NCBI GenBank assembly: GCA_947588745.1
Contig: CANPYW010000019.1
Coordinates: forward strand, 1 to 39,007
Length of the DNA stretch: 39,007 nucleotides
Direction of reading: 5' to 3'
DNA from: Candidatus Gastranaerophilales bacterium
GTDB taxonomy: Bacteria > Cyanobacteriota > Vampirovibrionia > Gastranaerophilales > Gastranaerophilaceae
In this document: piece by piece, positions 7,515-16,213 of the stretch
Position numbering within the stretch: the stretch's first letter is position 1
Layout of the letters: every line of letters starts with the position of its first letter
The notes under the pieces: model-generated
Told to the model about the DNA's origin: nothing
Seen by the model: the letters and a program-made list of their open reading frames with translations, nothing else
Databases searched by the model: none
Position numbers and translations under genes: made by a program

Positions 7515-8240
7515 TTATTCAATTTCGTTTTTGCAAAATAATTTAACGCAAATAAGACCTGCTTCAAAAAGTAAATATGTGGGCAGGGCAAGCATTAACT
7601 GGCTTATGACATCCGGAGGGGTTAACACTGCGGATATAATCAGTAATCCGACCACAATATAAGGTCTTTTATCCGCTATCGTATTATAATCTACAACTCC
7701 CGATTTTATAAGGAAAAAAGTTGCAATAGGCACTTGAAACATTAATCCGAAAATTACGCTCATCCATAATGCCAAATTTATTATATTTGATATGCCAAGC
7801 AACGGAACAATATTATTGCTTTGAAAACTCATGCCGAAATTTATAATTAACGGCAAAATGCAAAATAGACAAAATGCCATGCCCGCAAGAAACAGTATGC
7901 TTGAAAAAATTACAACCGTTTTTATGAATTTTTTTTCGTTTTCATATAAAGCAGGCAGAATAAAATTCCAAATTTGTTTTAATACATAAGGAAAACAAAT
8001 GATTAAATCCAGAACAAATGCCAATTTCATTTGTATTAAAAAGACTTCAACCGGGGTAAAAAAGTTAAGCTTAAGATTAGTTCCGCTTAAAATAAATTTA
8101 ATTAATAAATCAAGAATTTTGGGTGATATAAAAAACATTACAGGTAAAACAAAAGCAAGTGCATAAATACACCTTAGCAAAGTTTGTCTGAATGCTTCAA
8201 GATGTTCTAAGAAACTTTCGTTGTCTTCATTATCATTCAT
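7515..8240 (-). CDS. tatC: Sec-independent protein translocase TatC
   Basis: TatC is the core receptor of the twin-arginine translocase and moves folded proteins, often cofactor-loaded, across the inner membrane. At 241 residues it has normal length, with six hydrophobic segments. N-terminal SFLEHLEAFRQTLL (9-22) matches the conserved start SFLEHLEELRxRLL; F-x-P-V-E-V-F (the FFTPVEVFLIQMK stretch) and RPYIVVGLLIISAVLTPPDVISQ (about 187-209) match conserved TatC blocks. It lies 2 bp after tatA at the end of an operon that begins with a Tat-signal reductase and a ferredoxin bearing an internal RR signal, so it most likely serves those proteins. Confidence 0.96.
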   Translation of the reverse strand: MNDNEDNESFLEHLEAFRQTLLRCIYALAFVLPVMFFISPKILDLLIKFILSGTNLKLNFFTPVEVFLIQMKLAFVLDLIICFPYVLKQIWNFILPALYENEKKFIKTVVIFSSILFLAGMAFCLFCILPLIINFGMSFQSNNIVPLLGISNIINLALWMSVIFGLMFQVPIATFFLIKSGVVDYNTIADKRPYIVVGLLIISAVLTPPDVISQLMLALPTYLLFEAGLICVKLFCKNEIE

Positions 8241-8242
8241 TA

Positions 8243-8458
8243 CTAAACATCTTCCGGTTTATATTCTTCAGGCTTTTCTTCAGCTGCCCTAATTTCTTTT
8301 TTTATATCTTCCGTTTCTTTTTTTACGATTTCTTTTGCTTTCTTAAACTCGTAAGACGCTTTACCGAATGCACGTGCAAGCTCGGGAACTCTTTTACCGC
8401 CGAATAACAGTAATATAACAATTAAAATTAATGTAATTTCCGTAACACCTAATGACAT
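8243..8458 (-). CDS. tatA: Tat translocase pore subunit TatA/E
   Basis: 71 residues from ATG at 8458. A GTG six bases further upstream is in frame but lies within the ribosome-binding site AAGGAG (8469-8464), so ATG is the better start. It has one N-terminal membrane helix, the [16 protein letters not shown] hinge and amphipathic helix with the typical FG and P-E-L residues, then a charged acidic/basic tail ending PEDV. There is no separate TatB nearby, suggesting a minimal TatAC system in which TatA does both jobs, as in many Gram-positives. It sits in the reductase-ferredoxin-tatA-tatC operon. Confidence 0.95.
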   Translation of the reverse strand: MSLGVTEITLILIVILLLFGGKRVPELARAFGKASYEFKKAKEIVKKETEDIKKEIRAAEEKPEEYKPEDV

Positions 8459-8478
8459 TTTCACTCCTTCTTTAACTA

Positions 8479-9756
8479 TTATACTGTTCTTTGCTCATTT
8501 ACTCCAGATATCTCAATGGCATTATTTTTACAAGTCGATTTGCATAGTCCACAACCTATACATTTTATAGAATTTACAATTGTATCCCCTTGCTCATCTT
8601 CAAAAATAGCCCCTCTCGGACAAACAGGAATACAAGATTTGCATTTATCACAATTTTCTTTATTTATTACCGCCATAGCTATTCTCGTGTGCTGTTTTTG
8701 CTCCAATGTGATTTTTTTCAAAGCACCCGACGGGCATACCTGTGAACATTTATTACAGGTATTGTCGCAAAATCCCTTCTCACCGTATTCTATATGAACT
8801 GCACCAAAATTTTTATCGCTTTTTTTGATTATTTTATTCGGGCATGCTTTAACACACAAATTGCAATTCAGACATTTATTTAAAAATCTTTCAGGAGTTT
8901 CGGCTAAAGGCGGAAGAATAATTCCGCTTATTTTCTGTACCGTATTTTTTGAAACTTCAATTCCCGCTTTAATCGCAGCCCCAAATACGGCTAAAAATGC
9001 AGCCGAAATTATAATTTTTCTTCTTTTTTCGCTGAATTTAATATCAGGCATTGGCTTTAAACCGTAATGAATTGCTTCTTTAGGACATACTTCAAGACAT
9101 TTAAGACATTTTATACAGTTTTCATTATCAATTTCCTGCTCGTCTATACTTATACAGCCTGTTTGACAGTTCCTTTCGCACATAGAACAGGATATACACT
9201 CTTTTTTATCAATATACATTTTTAAAATCGAGAATTTTGATAAAAGCCCTAATATCACACCCGCAGGGCATATATAAGTACAAAAAACCCTGCCTTTAAA
9301 AAATGCGGCAATTGCAATTAAAATAAGGCTGATTATGCCAATGACGGATAATGTTAAAGATGAAGAGAATATTGTATACGGGTCTATATATCTTATTGCG
9401 ATAGCCGTTCCGCCAATTAACATCCATACTGAAATTGCGAAAATAAAGTATTTTAGTGGAAAATTTTGACGTTTTTCGTAGTCCTTATTTGTAATTAAAG
9501 AAATAAGTTCTTGCAAAATACCTAAAGGACAGCATAATGAACAAAATATACGACCTAAAATTAACGTTTGCACCGTAACAATAAGTGCAGCAATTATAGC
9601 ACCCGTTGAAAAATCAATAATTAATCGCTGCAAAAAAGGAATTACTTGAAAATTAAATATTTTTACAGGGTATATAAAAAACAATACCCCCGCTATTGCA
9701 GCTATTACAACCAAAATTGCTAATATTAATCTTATTTTATATAAATATTCTCTCAT
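8479..9756 (-). CDS. Fused NapH-NapG-like membrane ferredoxin with internal Tat signal
   Basis: 425 residues from ATG at 9756; a TTG at 9771 overlapping the upstream stop is the alternative start. The N-terminal half is NapH/CcoG-like: four membrane helices with the paired C-x2-CCP (72-77) and C-x3-CP (159-164) motifs, then two cysteine sets (187-197 and 214-224), each able to bind [4Fe-4S]. At 245-246 comes [19 protein letters not shown], a twin-arginine signal-like helix. After it the NapG/MauM-like half carries four more sets (295-305, 330-341, 369-379, 399-409). In nitrate reductase systems NapH and NapG are separate proteins moving electrons from quinol to the periplasm; here they appear as one chain. 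TatA and TatC follow directly, and a Tat-exported reductase precedes. It probably feeds electrons to that reductase. Partner and topology are inferred. Confidence 0.85.
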   Translation of the reverse strand: MREYLYKIRLILAILVVIAAIAGVLFFIYPVKIFNFQVIPFLQRLIIDFSTGAIIAALIVTVQTLILGRIFCSLCCPLGILQELISLITNKDYEKRQNFPLKYFIFAISVWMLIGGTAIAIRYIDPYTIFSSSLTLSVIGIISLILIAIAAFFKGRVFCTYICPAGVILGLLSKFSILKMYIDKKECISCSMCERNCQTGCISIDEQEIDNENCIKCLKCLEVCPKEAIHYGLKPMPDIKFSEKRRKIIISAAFLAVFGAAIKAGIEVSKNTVQKISGIILPPLAETPERFLNKCLNCNLCVKACPNKIIKKSDKNFGAVHIEYGEKGFCDNTCNKCSQVCPSGALKKITLEQKQHTRIAMAVINKENCDKCKSCIPVCPRGAIFEDEQGDTIVNSIKCIGCGLCKSTCKNNAIEISGVNEQRTV

Positions 9757-9767
9757 GTTTATTGCTT

Positions 9768-10991
9768 TCAAGCTTGTATTTCTTTTCGTAGCTGTACTAT
9801 CTTAGCGAGTAGTTCCGGAATTTCAATATTTTGCGGGCAGTTAGTTTTACATAATCCGCATTTAATACATTTATGAGGTCTTTCACTCTCCGGAATTGAA
9901 TCATAATATACTGCAAAAAGATTTTTATTATTTGTAAGCTTGTATTGATTATACAAAGAAAATGCAGCTGGTATGTTTATTCCCGCAGGACATAATTCTA
10001 TGCAGTATTTACAAGCTGTACAGTTTATTTCACCTTCTGATTGGATAATACTTGCCAATTCTTCTGTTTGCTGATCTTGTGAAGTTGTAACAGGAATATA
10101 ATTTTCAAATGTTTCAATATTATCAATCATTTGATCCAAATTACTCATTCCGCTTAAAACGGTTATTACGTTATTTCTGCTTGCAGCCCAGCGTAATCCG
10201 TAGCTTGCGGGAGTATCATTCGGAGCAAATTCATAAAGTTTTTCCAGTGCTTTATCGCTCAAATTGCAGAGGACACCGCCTCTTAAAGGTTCCATAACTA
10301 TAACCGGAATTTCGTGTGATTGAACTATATTATATTGTTCTTGTGCCTGCATAATATTCCAATCAAAATAGTTAAGTTGGAGCTGTGCAAAATCCCAAGT
10401 ATTTTCTTCTGTAATTTCTTTTAGCATATCAGGTGTGCCATGGAATGAGAAACCTACATTTTTAACAAGCCCTTGTCTTTTGAAATCCATAATTTGATTG
10501 TACATATCAAAATTTTTGTAGTTATCTATAGTATTTTTATTAATATTGTGAATTAGATAGAAATCAAAATAATCTGTTTGGCATTTTTTTAATTGCTCTT
10601 CAAAAATCTTTTTAACATCATCTTTTGAATGCATAAATATAGTTGGACTTTTATCTGCAATAATAACTTCATTTCTTTTATATTTCTTTAGTGCTTTTCC
10701 AAGTGCCGTTTCTGACTTTCCGTCTACATACATATAAGCTGTATCAAAATAATTAACACCATGACGAATGGCTTCTTCAACCATTTGTTCAAATTCAAAC
10801 ATATCTATCTCTTTACCTTTCATAGGTAAACGCATACATCCGAATCCTAACAAAGGTACTTCCATATCTTTGAATTTTCTTTTTGCTACTTCTCCGTCAT
10901 ATTGTATTATTTCTTTTTTTCCGCAGCCGGCAGTCATTATAGCTGTTGCCCCTACTGCGAACATTGAGTTTAAAAATTCACGACGTTTCAT
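9768..10991 (-). CDS. Tat-exported lipoprotein aldo/keto reductase with C-terminal [4Fe-4S] domain
   Basis: 407 residues. N-terminus MKRREFLNSMF plus a hydrophobic stretch and TAGC (Cys23) form a twin-arginine signal with a lipobox, placing the enzyme outside the inner membrane. The AKR barrel follows: GFGCMRLP (49-56), and a tetrad of Asp83, Tyr88, Lys114 and His148 (in DFYLIHNIN). Residues about 330-400 hold two ferredoxin-like sets (CTACKYCIELCP and CIKCGLCKTNCP). This AKR-ferredoxin architecture is common in anaerobes but usually cytosolic; export is notable because NADPH is not available outside. Electrons may instead arrive through the iron-sulfur clusters from the adjacent NapH-NapG-like protein, whose frame overlaps or abuts this stop. 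GGAG lies upstream of the ATG. The substrate is unknown. Confidence 0.88.
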   Translation of the reverse strand: MKRREFLNSMFAVGATAIMTAGCGKKEIIQYDGEVAKRKFKDMEVPLLGFGCMRLPMKGKEIDMFEFEQMVEEAIRHGVNYFDTAYMYVDGKSETALGKALKKYKRNEVIIADKSPTIFMHSKDDVKKIFEEQLKKCQTDYFDFYLIHNINKNTIDNYKNFDMYNQIMDFKRQGLVKNVGFSFHGTPDMLKEITEENTWDFAQLQLNYFDWNIMQAQEQYNIVQSHEIPVIVMEPLRGGVLCNLSDKALEKLYEFAPNDTPASYGLRWAASRNNVITVLSGMSNLDQMIDNIETFENYIPVTTSQDQQTEELASIIQSEGEINCTACKYCIELCPAGINIPAAFSLYNQYKLTNNKNLFAVYYDSIPESERPHKCIKCGLCKTNCPQNIEIPELLAKIVQLRKEIQA

Positions 10992-11081
10992 ATTGTTAAT
11001 TATCTCCTTATATTTCTATTTATATTTTTTGCCAGACAGCGGTTATAAGTCAAGCAAATATTTTTTTATTTTACAATATAA

Positions 11082-11108
11082 GAAAAAAGCTATGATTTTA
11101 TCATAGCT
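11082..11108 (-). terminator. Terminator-like hairpin in the reductase operon leader
   Basis: AGCTATGAT (11088-11096) and its inverse (11100-11108) form a 9-bp stem with a 3-nt loop; on the minus strand T6 follows at 11087-11082. It points toward the reductase start at 10991 and has no gene before it, so it could be an attenuator or the end of a short RNA. Confidence 0.5.
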
Positions 11109-11261
11109 GTAGATTAGGGATATGTGTATCATCGTTTTTTTCCAAGGAATATAGGTTAATATTAGCAATACAATTTGATTTTTAAATCATACATAATTAT
11201 GAATAAATTTATACTAATAAAACTTTTTTCGTATAAAAGAAGTATGTACGATTATTAAAAC

Positions 11262-11270
11262 TGTTATAAT
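11262..11270 (+). promoter_or_regulatory. Extended -10 promoter for the TPR gene
   Basis: TGTTATAAT: a TGn extension followed by a perfect TATAAT at 11265-11270. There is no good -35 box, which extended -10 promoters tolerate. The expected start is about 11277, roughly 100 nt before the gene. Confidence 0.5.
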
Positions 11271-11379
11271 CAGGGGGTTAAAAATTTTTAATTAAACAAA
11301 AGAATACTATTTATAATTAAATTTGTGTTATATAATAAATATTAATAAGTCAAAGAATAATAAAATAAGGAAAAAACTA

Positions 11380-12792
11380 ATGACATCAAACGGTATTTTA
11401 GCACAAGCACAAATGTTGACGGATGAAGAACAATATGAAAAAGCTTATGAATTGCTTTTCAATTCTTATGACAGTTTAAAAGACGACGCTGAATATCTGG
11501 AAAAAATTGCATTACTTGCTAAAATGCTTGAAAAAAATGATGAAGCGGCTAAATATTGGGAAGAACTTGTCAGTGTTGACCCGAATTCACTTGTGGCATA
11601 CTCCGAATTACTTGATTTTTATATGAATACGAATAAGTATAAATACTATATTACAAGAGCTAAGTATAAAATATTAAACGAGAAAGTTAATCAATCGGTG
11701 GATGACTATAAAAAAGCAATCGCTTCCACGCAGGAGGAAGATGAGATAATCAATGCGGAGTTTTTGCTTGCCAAATCGTATGAATATTTAGGAAAAATAC
11801 AAAATGCTATTGATGAATATCACCGTATTCTTGAACATAAGGATGATATGGCAATATATTACAAACTTGCCGATTTATATGCTCAAACGGGCGATAGATT
11901 TTCCGCAATAAACGTGCTTGAAAAAGGAGTAAAAGTATTCCCGAATATAATAGATTTGAGCGAATATTTATCTGCCTTATATTTAAGAGAAAATCAATTT
12001 GATAAAGCAATTGAATATGCCAAGAATGATTTTTCAAAAATAAAAGCATATCTGATGAAAGGTGAAAATGAAACAGCGTTTGAAATGCTTTCTAAAATAG
12101 AAGATAAAACAAATGCAAACTATCCCGCTTTAATGGCTGAATACTATTTTAACAAAAAAGATTTTGTAAAATGCAAAGAATATATTGAAGAATTTAAAAA
12201 GATTGATAATCAAAATCCAATGGTATATCAAATGCTTGCCCTTGTATGTGACGAAAATAACGATTCATACGGCTATCATTATAATATGGGCAGATGTTAT
12301 TCTTACAAACAAGATTACGACCTTGCACTGGCAGAATATTTGAATGCACACAGGTTCGACCCCTCTAAAAGTGAAGCTGTTAAAGAAATAATTAAAATTA
12401 ACGAAGCAAAAGGCGATAAAACAAGTTTGATGGAATTTTACGAGAAACTTTATCGTCAGGAACCCGATAATACAATGGCACTTAAAGGATTGGGCGATGT
12501 ATATGCCGATATGTATGAATTTAAAAATGCTTTGGAATATTATGAAAAACTTGTAAAAGCAGATTTAAATAACTATGAAGCGTATAAGCAAATAGGTTTT
12601 TGTTATGAAAAATTAAAGAATTTAAGATTGGCAAAAGAAAATTATGAAAAATATCTTCAAAAAGCACCTTTATCACCTGACAGCGAAAAATTGAAAGAAA
12701 AAGTTTCAAAGATGGATGTACAAAATACAAAAGAAGCTGATGTTAATGAAGAAGGTTTTATTGATAAAATTTTTAAAATTTTCGGTAAATAA
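11380..12792 (+). CDS. TPR-repeat protein
   Basis: 470 residues from ATG at 11380, preceded by AAGGA (8-nt spacing). An in-frame TTG at 11323 has no ribosome-binding site. The protein is a string of tetratricopeptide-like helical pairs over nearly its whole length, for example A-Y-E-L-L-F...Y-L-E-K-I-A-L-L, then NAIDEYHRIL, SAINVLEKGVKVFP, DLALAEYLNAHRFDP, NALEYYEKLVKADLNNYEAYKQIGFCYEKL and LAKENYEKYLQKAP. There is no signal peptide or membrane segment, so it is probably a cytosolic scaffold. It has its own extended -10 promoter, and the helicase gene downstream has another. The partner is unknown. Confidence 0.9.
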   Translation: MTSNGILAQAQMLTDEEQYEKAYELLFNSYDSLKDDAEYLEKIALLAKMLEKNDEAAKYWEELVSVDPNSLVAYSELLDFYMNTNKYKYYITRAKYKILNEKVNQSVDDYKKAIASTQEEDEIINAEFLLAKSYEYLGKIQNAIDEYHRILEHKDDMAIYYKLADLYAQTGDRFSAINVLEKGVKVFPNIIDLSEYLSALYLRENQFDKAIEYAKNDFSKIKAYLMKGENETAFEMLSKIEDKTNANYPALMAEYYFNKKDFVKCKEYIEEFKKIDNQNPMVYQMLALVCDENNDSYGYHYNMGRCYSYKQDYDLALAEYLNAHRFDPSKSEAVKEIIKINEAKGDKTSLMEFYEKLYRQEPDNTMALKGLGDVYADMYEFKNALEYYEKLVKADLNNYEAYKQIGFCYEKLKNLRLAKENYEKYLQKAPLSPDSEKLKEKVSKMDVQNTKEADVNEEGFIDKIFKIFGK

Positions 12793-12861
12793 ATTCTCGT
12801 TTTGCGGATGTTAAATGGTGTATTATATAATTCTGTTTGTTTAGGCAGATGAAAAATTTTC

Positions 12862-12889
12862 TTGTCAAAAAAAATATTTATTGTATAAT
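12862..12889 (+). promoter_or_regulatory. Promoter for the SNF2 helicase gene
   Basis: TTGTCA at 12862-12867, a 16-bp spacer, and a perfect TATAAT at 12884-12889. The expected start is near 12896, leaving a leader of about 90 nt with a hairpin at 12931-12954. Confidence 0.6.
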
Positions 12890-12930
12890 TATCTTGTAGA
12901 ATATTAGTTGATTATAAGGTGTTACTGCTC

Positions 12931-12959
12931 AACATATAAGTTTAAATATATGTTTTTTT
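12931..12959 (+). terminator. AT-rich terminator-like hairpin in the helicase leader
   Basis: AACATATA (12931-12938) pairs perfectly with TATATGTT (12947-12954), and the T run continues to 12959. It lies between the promoter and the helicase start. The stem is weak, so it may be an attenuator, a terminator for the TPR transcript, or chance. Confidence 0.35.
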
Positions 12960-12983
12960 GCAGAGATAACGATAAAGGAATTA

Positions 12984-15900
12984 ATGTCAGTTTGTAATTT
13001 TAATTTCAAGTATTTAAAAGAAAATTCGACTCCCGGAAGTTGGCGTAGAGGTTACGAATACTATCAAAAAGAGCAGGTTGAGTCTATGGAAATAGGCAAA
13101 ACCGGAATTAAAGCCAAAGTAAAAGGAAATTTTAAGTCATATTATGATGTGGAATTAAAGTTTAAAAAAGGTGAGGTAGAACCGTCTTGTTCCTGTCCGT
13201 TAAAAGAAAAATGGTGTAAACACACTATTGCGGTAGGTCTAAAAGCAATTGAAGCTCATGCTTATGATGAATTTCTTGAACGCAGATTTAAAATTCCGGC
13301 GGATTATTCAGATACACAGACTGAAATGGCTTCAGACCCCAAGGGCGGTTATATTTTCCATTTTAATGCAAAAAGAAGGCAGAATTTTTTCTCTATTCTT
13401 GTAATGGATAGAAATACAAACAAAGTTATAAGAGATATCGAAGGTCTTTTAAAAGCATTAATAGCAGCTCAAAAAGCGGATGAACATTTTGAATTAAATA
13501 GTTCGCAAAAAGTTGAGCTTGCAATATTCCAGCAATTATTAAAAAATTCAAGGTTGGATAAAAAAGCCGGCTGGTATGATATTCCTATTGTTAAGTTTGG
13601 TGGTTTCTTTCAGCTTCTTGCAAAAGCAGATGATGTTATTGACGGTAAATCTAAACATAAGCTTGTGTTTGGCGATGAAGAATGGAAATTATCGCTTTCA
13701 GTAAATTTTTCAATGGTAGGTAATGTTTTGCTCTCGTTATACTGGCAGCGTCCGGATAAAGATGATATTATTCCGTTTGAAGAAGTAAGATATTTTTCCA
13801 GACAATTAAAATGGGGAAGGTATAAAAATAAGATATTTCCGATAAACATTGCATTGTCGGCATTGCCTCAAACGCTTATTAAATCTACTTTTACAGATGT
13901 AAAAGATGCGGATGGTGCAAAGTTTTTATATGAAGAATTGCCTAAATTAAGACAGTTAATACCCTGTGAAGTTTCTGAAATAATAGATAAATTAACATTG
14001 GAACAAAAACCCCCGTTGAATATAGTAACAATGGGATTGGACTATGACGGAGCATTAAAAGCTGAACTTGAGTTTGATTATGATGGAACAAGAGTGGCAT
14101 ATTCAAAATCAGCCGCTAAAAGTCCTTATGTAACAATAAAGAAACCAAAAGAAGATTTATTATATTGGGTAAAAAGAAATATTGCACATGAAGAGAGAGC
14201 ATATCAAATGCTTTTGGCTTGTAAGTTTGCACCTATGCAAACCAATAATCTCGCTATTGAAAAAGAAAATGCAATAGATTTTTATAATTACTATTTAAAA
14301 AGAGCAGGTGATGGGTGGTCGTTTATAGAAAAAGATGATATGTCATTTTTCAAATTATCACCAAAACCGTTTGAATTGGTTGCAGATATTGATTTTGCCG
14401 CAGATACTACAGATAGTTTTGAAGTATCATTGTATGGGCGTGTTGGAGAAGAATTAATATCGTTTGATGAAATTTATAATCTCATAATAGAGGGGGATAA
14501 ATATCTCAGGGTAAAAAATTACGGATTTGTTGAAGTCCCCGGTGCGGATATTTTTTCTCTCTTAAAATCTTTCAATACTTTTGATGTATATAAAAATGAA
14601 GATAACAAATATATTGTAAAAACATTCAGGGCCGGATTAATCTCCGAAATGCAAAATTTAGGGTTTAAATTAAAAATGAGCCGTAAATTTTCAATGTTTT
14701 GGAAACAGATTTCAACCTTTTCAACAATGGATAATGCACCTTTACCAAAAGGTGTTAATGCCGAATTAAGAGAATATCAATCAAAAGGATACAGCTGGTT
14801 ATGGTTTTTATATAAATACGGATTGAACGGTATTTTGGCTGATGATATGGGGCTTGGTAAAACGCTTCAAGCTCTAACGCTTTTACAAAAAACAAAAGAG
14901 AAAGACAAAAAAGCTCCTAATCTTGTTGTATGTCCCACATCTGTTGTATTCAACTGGGAGTCTGAAGTTCAGAAGTTTATTCCGACATTAAAGTGTTTAA
15001 AACTAAGCGGGGCAGAAAGAAAAGAGCATTTTAAAGAAATTCCTAAATATGATATTGTAATAACAAGTTATGCACTTATAAGGCGTGATATAGATAAGCT
15101 TAAAAAGTTTGATTTTAGATATATAATTCTTGATGAATCACAAAATATAAAAAATCCCGAATCTATTACTGCTAAGTCAATAAAGATGTTGAATAGCGGG
15201 CATAAGTTAGCTTTATCCGGTACGCCGATTGAAAATAAATTGGAAGAATTATGGTCTGTTTTTGACTTCTTAATGCCCGGATTTTTATTAAACCAATCCG
15301 AGTTTAATTACAGATATGTTACTCCGATAGTCGATAGAGGTGAAAAGGTTGTAGAAAAACGCTTAAAATCGCAAATATATCCGTTTATTTTGCGTCGTAT
15401 GAAGCGTGACGTTGCAAAAGATTTACCTGATAAAGTAGAAAATATTGCGTATTGCGAGTTAACGCCGGAACAAAAAGATTTCTATTTGGAAGTTCTTGAT
15501 TCAACAAAAGAAGAATTGTTTAAATCGATTGCGGAAAACGGACTTGAAAAGAGCAGAATGAGTATATTCTCAGCCCTGCTACGTTTAAGACAAATATGCT
15601 GTCATCCTCGTTTATATGATAAGGATAATAAAAAGGGGATTTTATCTTCGGGTAAGTTTGAGCAGTTAAAATCTATGCTTGAAGAAATTATATCTGAAAA
15701 TCATAGAATATTATTGTTCTCTCAATTTGTTGATATGCTTGATATTATTAAAGAATGGCTTGTTTCAGCCGGTATTAAGCATGAATATTTAACGGGTTCT
15801 ACGAAAAATCGTCAAGAAGTTGTTGAAAGATTTAATAATGATACGTCAATTCCAATATTCCTTGTTAGTTTAAAAGCCGGAGGAACTGGTTTAAACCTTA

Positions 15901-16160
15901 CAGGGGCAGACTATGTAATACATTATGACCCCTGGTGGAATCCTGCTGTTGAAGATCAGGCTACAGATAGAGCTTATCGTATAGGTCAGACAAAAAAGGT
16001 GTTTGTTTACAGATTAATAACTAAAAATACGGTTGAAGAAAAAATTCAGAAATTAAAACAAGATAAAAGAAATCTTGTTGACTCGGTTATTTCTGTTGAC
16101 AGAAATATCGGAAAAACTCTTACTTATGCCGATTTACAGGATATCTTTACTCTGGATTAA
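12984..16160 (+). CDS. SWIM zinc-finger SNF2-family helicase
   Basis: 1058 residues. The start is supported by AAAGGA just before ATG. Near the N-terminus a SWIM finger (Cys69-x-Cys71-x6-Cys78-x-His80) gives a DNA or protein-binding module. A long middle region typical of bacterial SNF2 proteins follows, then the ATPase core from about 600: ADDMGLGKT Walker A (~620), DESQ Walker B (~715), SGTPIENKLEELWSVFDFL (~745), and the second RecA lobe with LLFSQFVDML, VSLKAGGTGLNLTGADYVIHYDPWWNP and DQATDRAYRIGQTK. All motifs are intact. Such proteins translocate on double-stranded DNA, remodelling nucleoprotein or helping RNA polymerase recycling (compare HepA/RapA). No methylase, nuclease or other defence gene is adjacent, so a housekeeping role is more likely than a phage-defence one. 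Confidence 0.93.
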   Translation: MSVCNFNFKYLKENSTPGSWRRGYEYYQKEQVESMEIGKTGIKAKVKGNFKSYYDVELKFKKGEVEPSCSCPLKEKWCKHTIAVGLKAIEAHAYDEFLERRFKIPADYSDTQTEMASDPKGGYIFHFNAKRRQNFFSILVMDRNTNKVIRDIEGLLKALIAAQKADEHFELNSSQKVELAIFQQLLKNSRLDKKAGWYDIPIVKFGGFFQLLAKADDVIDGKSKHKLVFGDEEWKLSLSVNFSMVGNVLLSLYWQRPDKDDIIPFEEVRYFSRQLKWGRYKNKIFPINIALSALPQTLIKSTFTDVKDADGAKFLYEELPKLRQLIPCEVSEIIDKLTLEQKPPLNIVTMGLDYDGALKAELEFDYDGTRVAYSKSAAKSPYVTIKKPKEDLLYWVKRNIAHEERAYQMLLACKFAPMQTNNLAIEKENAIDFYNYYLKRAGDGWSFIEKDDMSFFKLSPKPFELVADIDFAADTTDSFEVSLYGRVGEELISFDEIYNLIIEGDKYLRVKNYGFVEVPGADIFSLLKSFNTFDVYKNEDNKYIVKTFRAGLISEMQNLGFKLKMSRKFSMFWKQISTFSTMDNAPLPKGVNAELREYQSKGYSWLWFLYKYGLNGILADDMGLGKTLQALTLLQKTKEKDKKAPNLVVCPTSVVFNWESEVQKFIPTLKCLKLSGAERKEHFKEIPKYDIVITSYALIRRDIDKLKKFDFRYIILDESQNIKNPESITAKSIKMLNSGHKLALSGTPIENKLEELWSVFDFLMPGFLLNQSEFNYRYVTPIVDRGEKVVEKRLKSQIYPFILRRMKRDVAKDLPDKVENIAYCELTPEQKDFYLEVLDSTKEELFKSIAENGLEKSRMSIFSALLRLRQICCHPRLYDKDNKKGILSSGKFEQLKSMLEEIISENHRILLFSQFVDMLDIIKEWLVSAGIKHEYLTGSTKNRQEVVERFNNDTSIPIFLVSLKAGGTGLNLTGADYVIHYDPWWNPAVEDQATDRAYRIGQTKKVFVYRLITKNTVEEKIQKLKQDKRNLVDSVISVDRNIGKTLTYADLQDIFTLD

Positions 16161-16213
16161 TTAAACAAAATTTTGGGGATTATGCTTTTTGATTGATAAA
16201 TACATGTCAATAC

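Larger units (their letters stand above)
10992..11379. other. Divergent intergenic region with leader hairpin and TPR promoter
   Basis: It lies between the minus-strand reductase operon and the plus-strand TPR gene. It holds a minus-strand terminator-like hairpin (11082-11108) and a plus-strand extended -10 promoter (11262-11270). No small gene is supported. Confidence 0.5.

Noticed and set aside
11323-11379. TTG start for the TPR protein at 11323
   Set aside because: No ribosome-binding site; the added 19 residues are AT-driven Asn/Lys/Ile. ATG at 11380 has AAGGA in place.
12984-16160. SNF2 helicase as part of a phage-defence island
   Set aside because: SWIM/SNF2 proteins can occur in defence systems, but no methylase, nuclease, PLD or toxin gene is adjacent, and the flanks are a TPR gene and a convergent membrane-protein gene.
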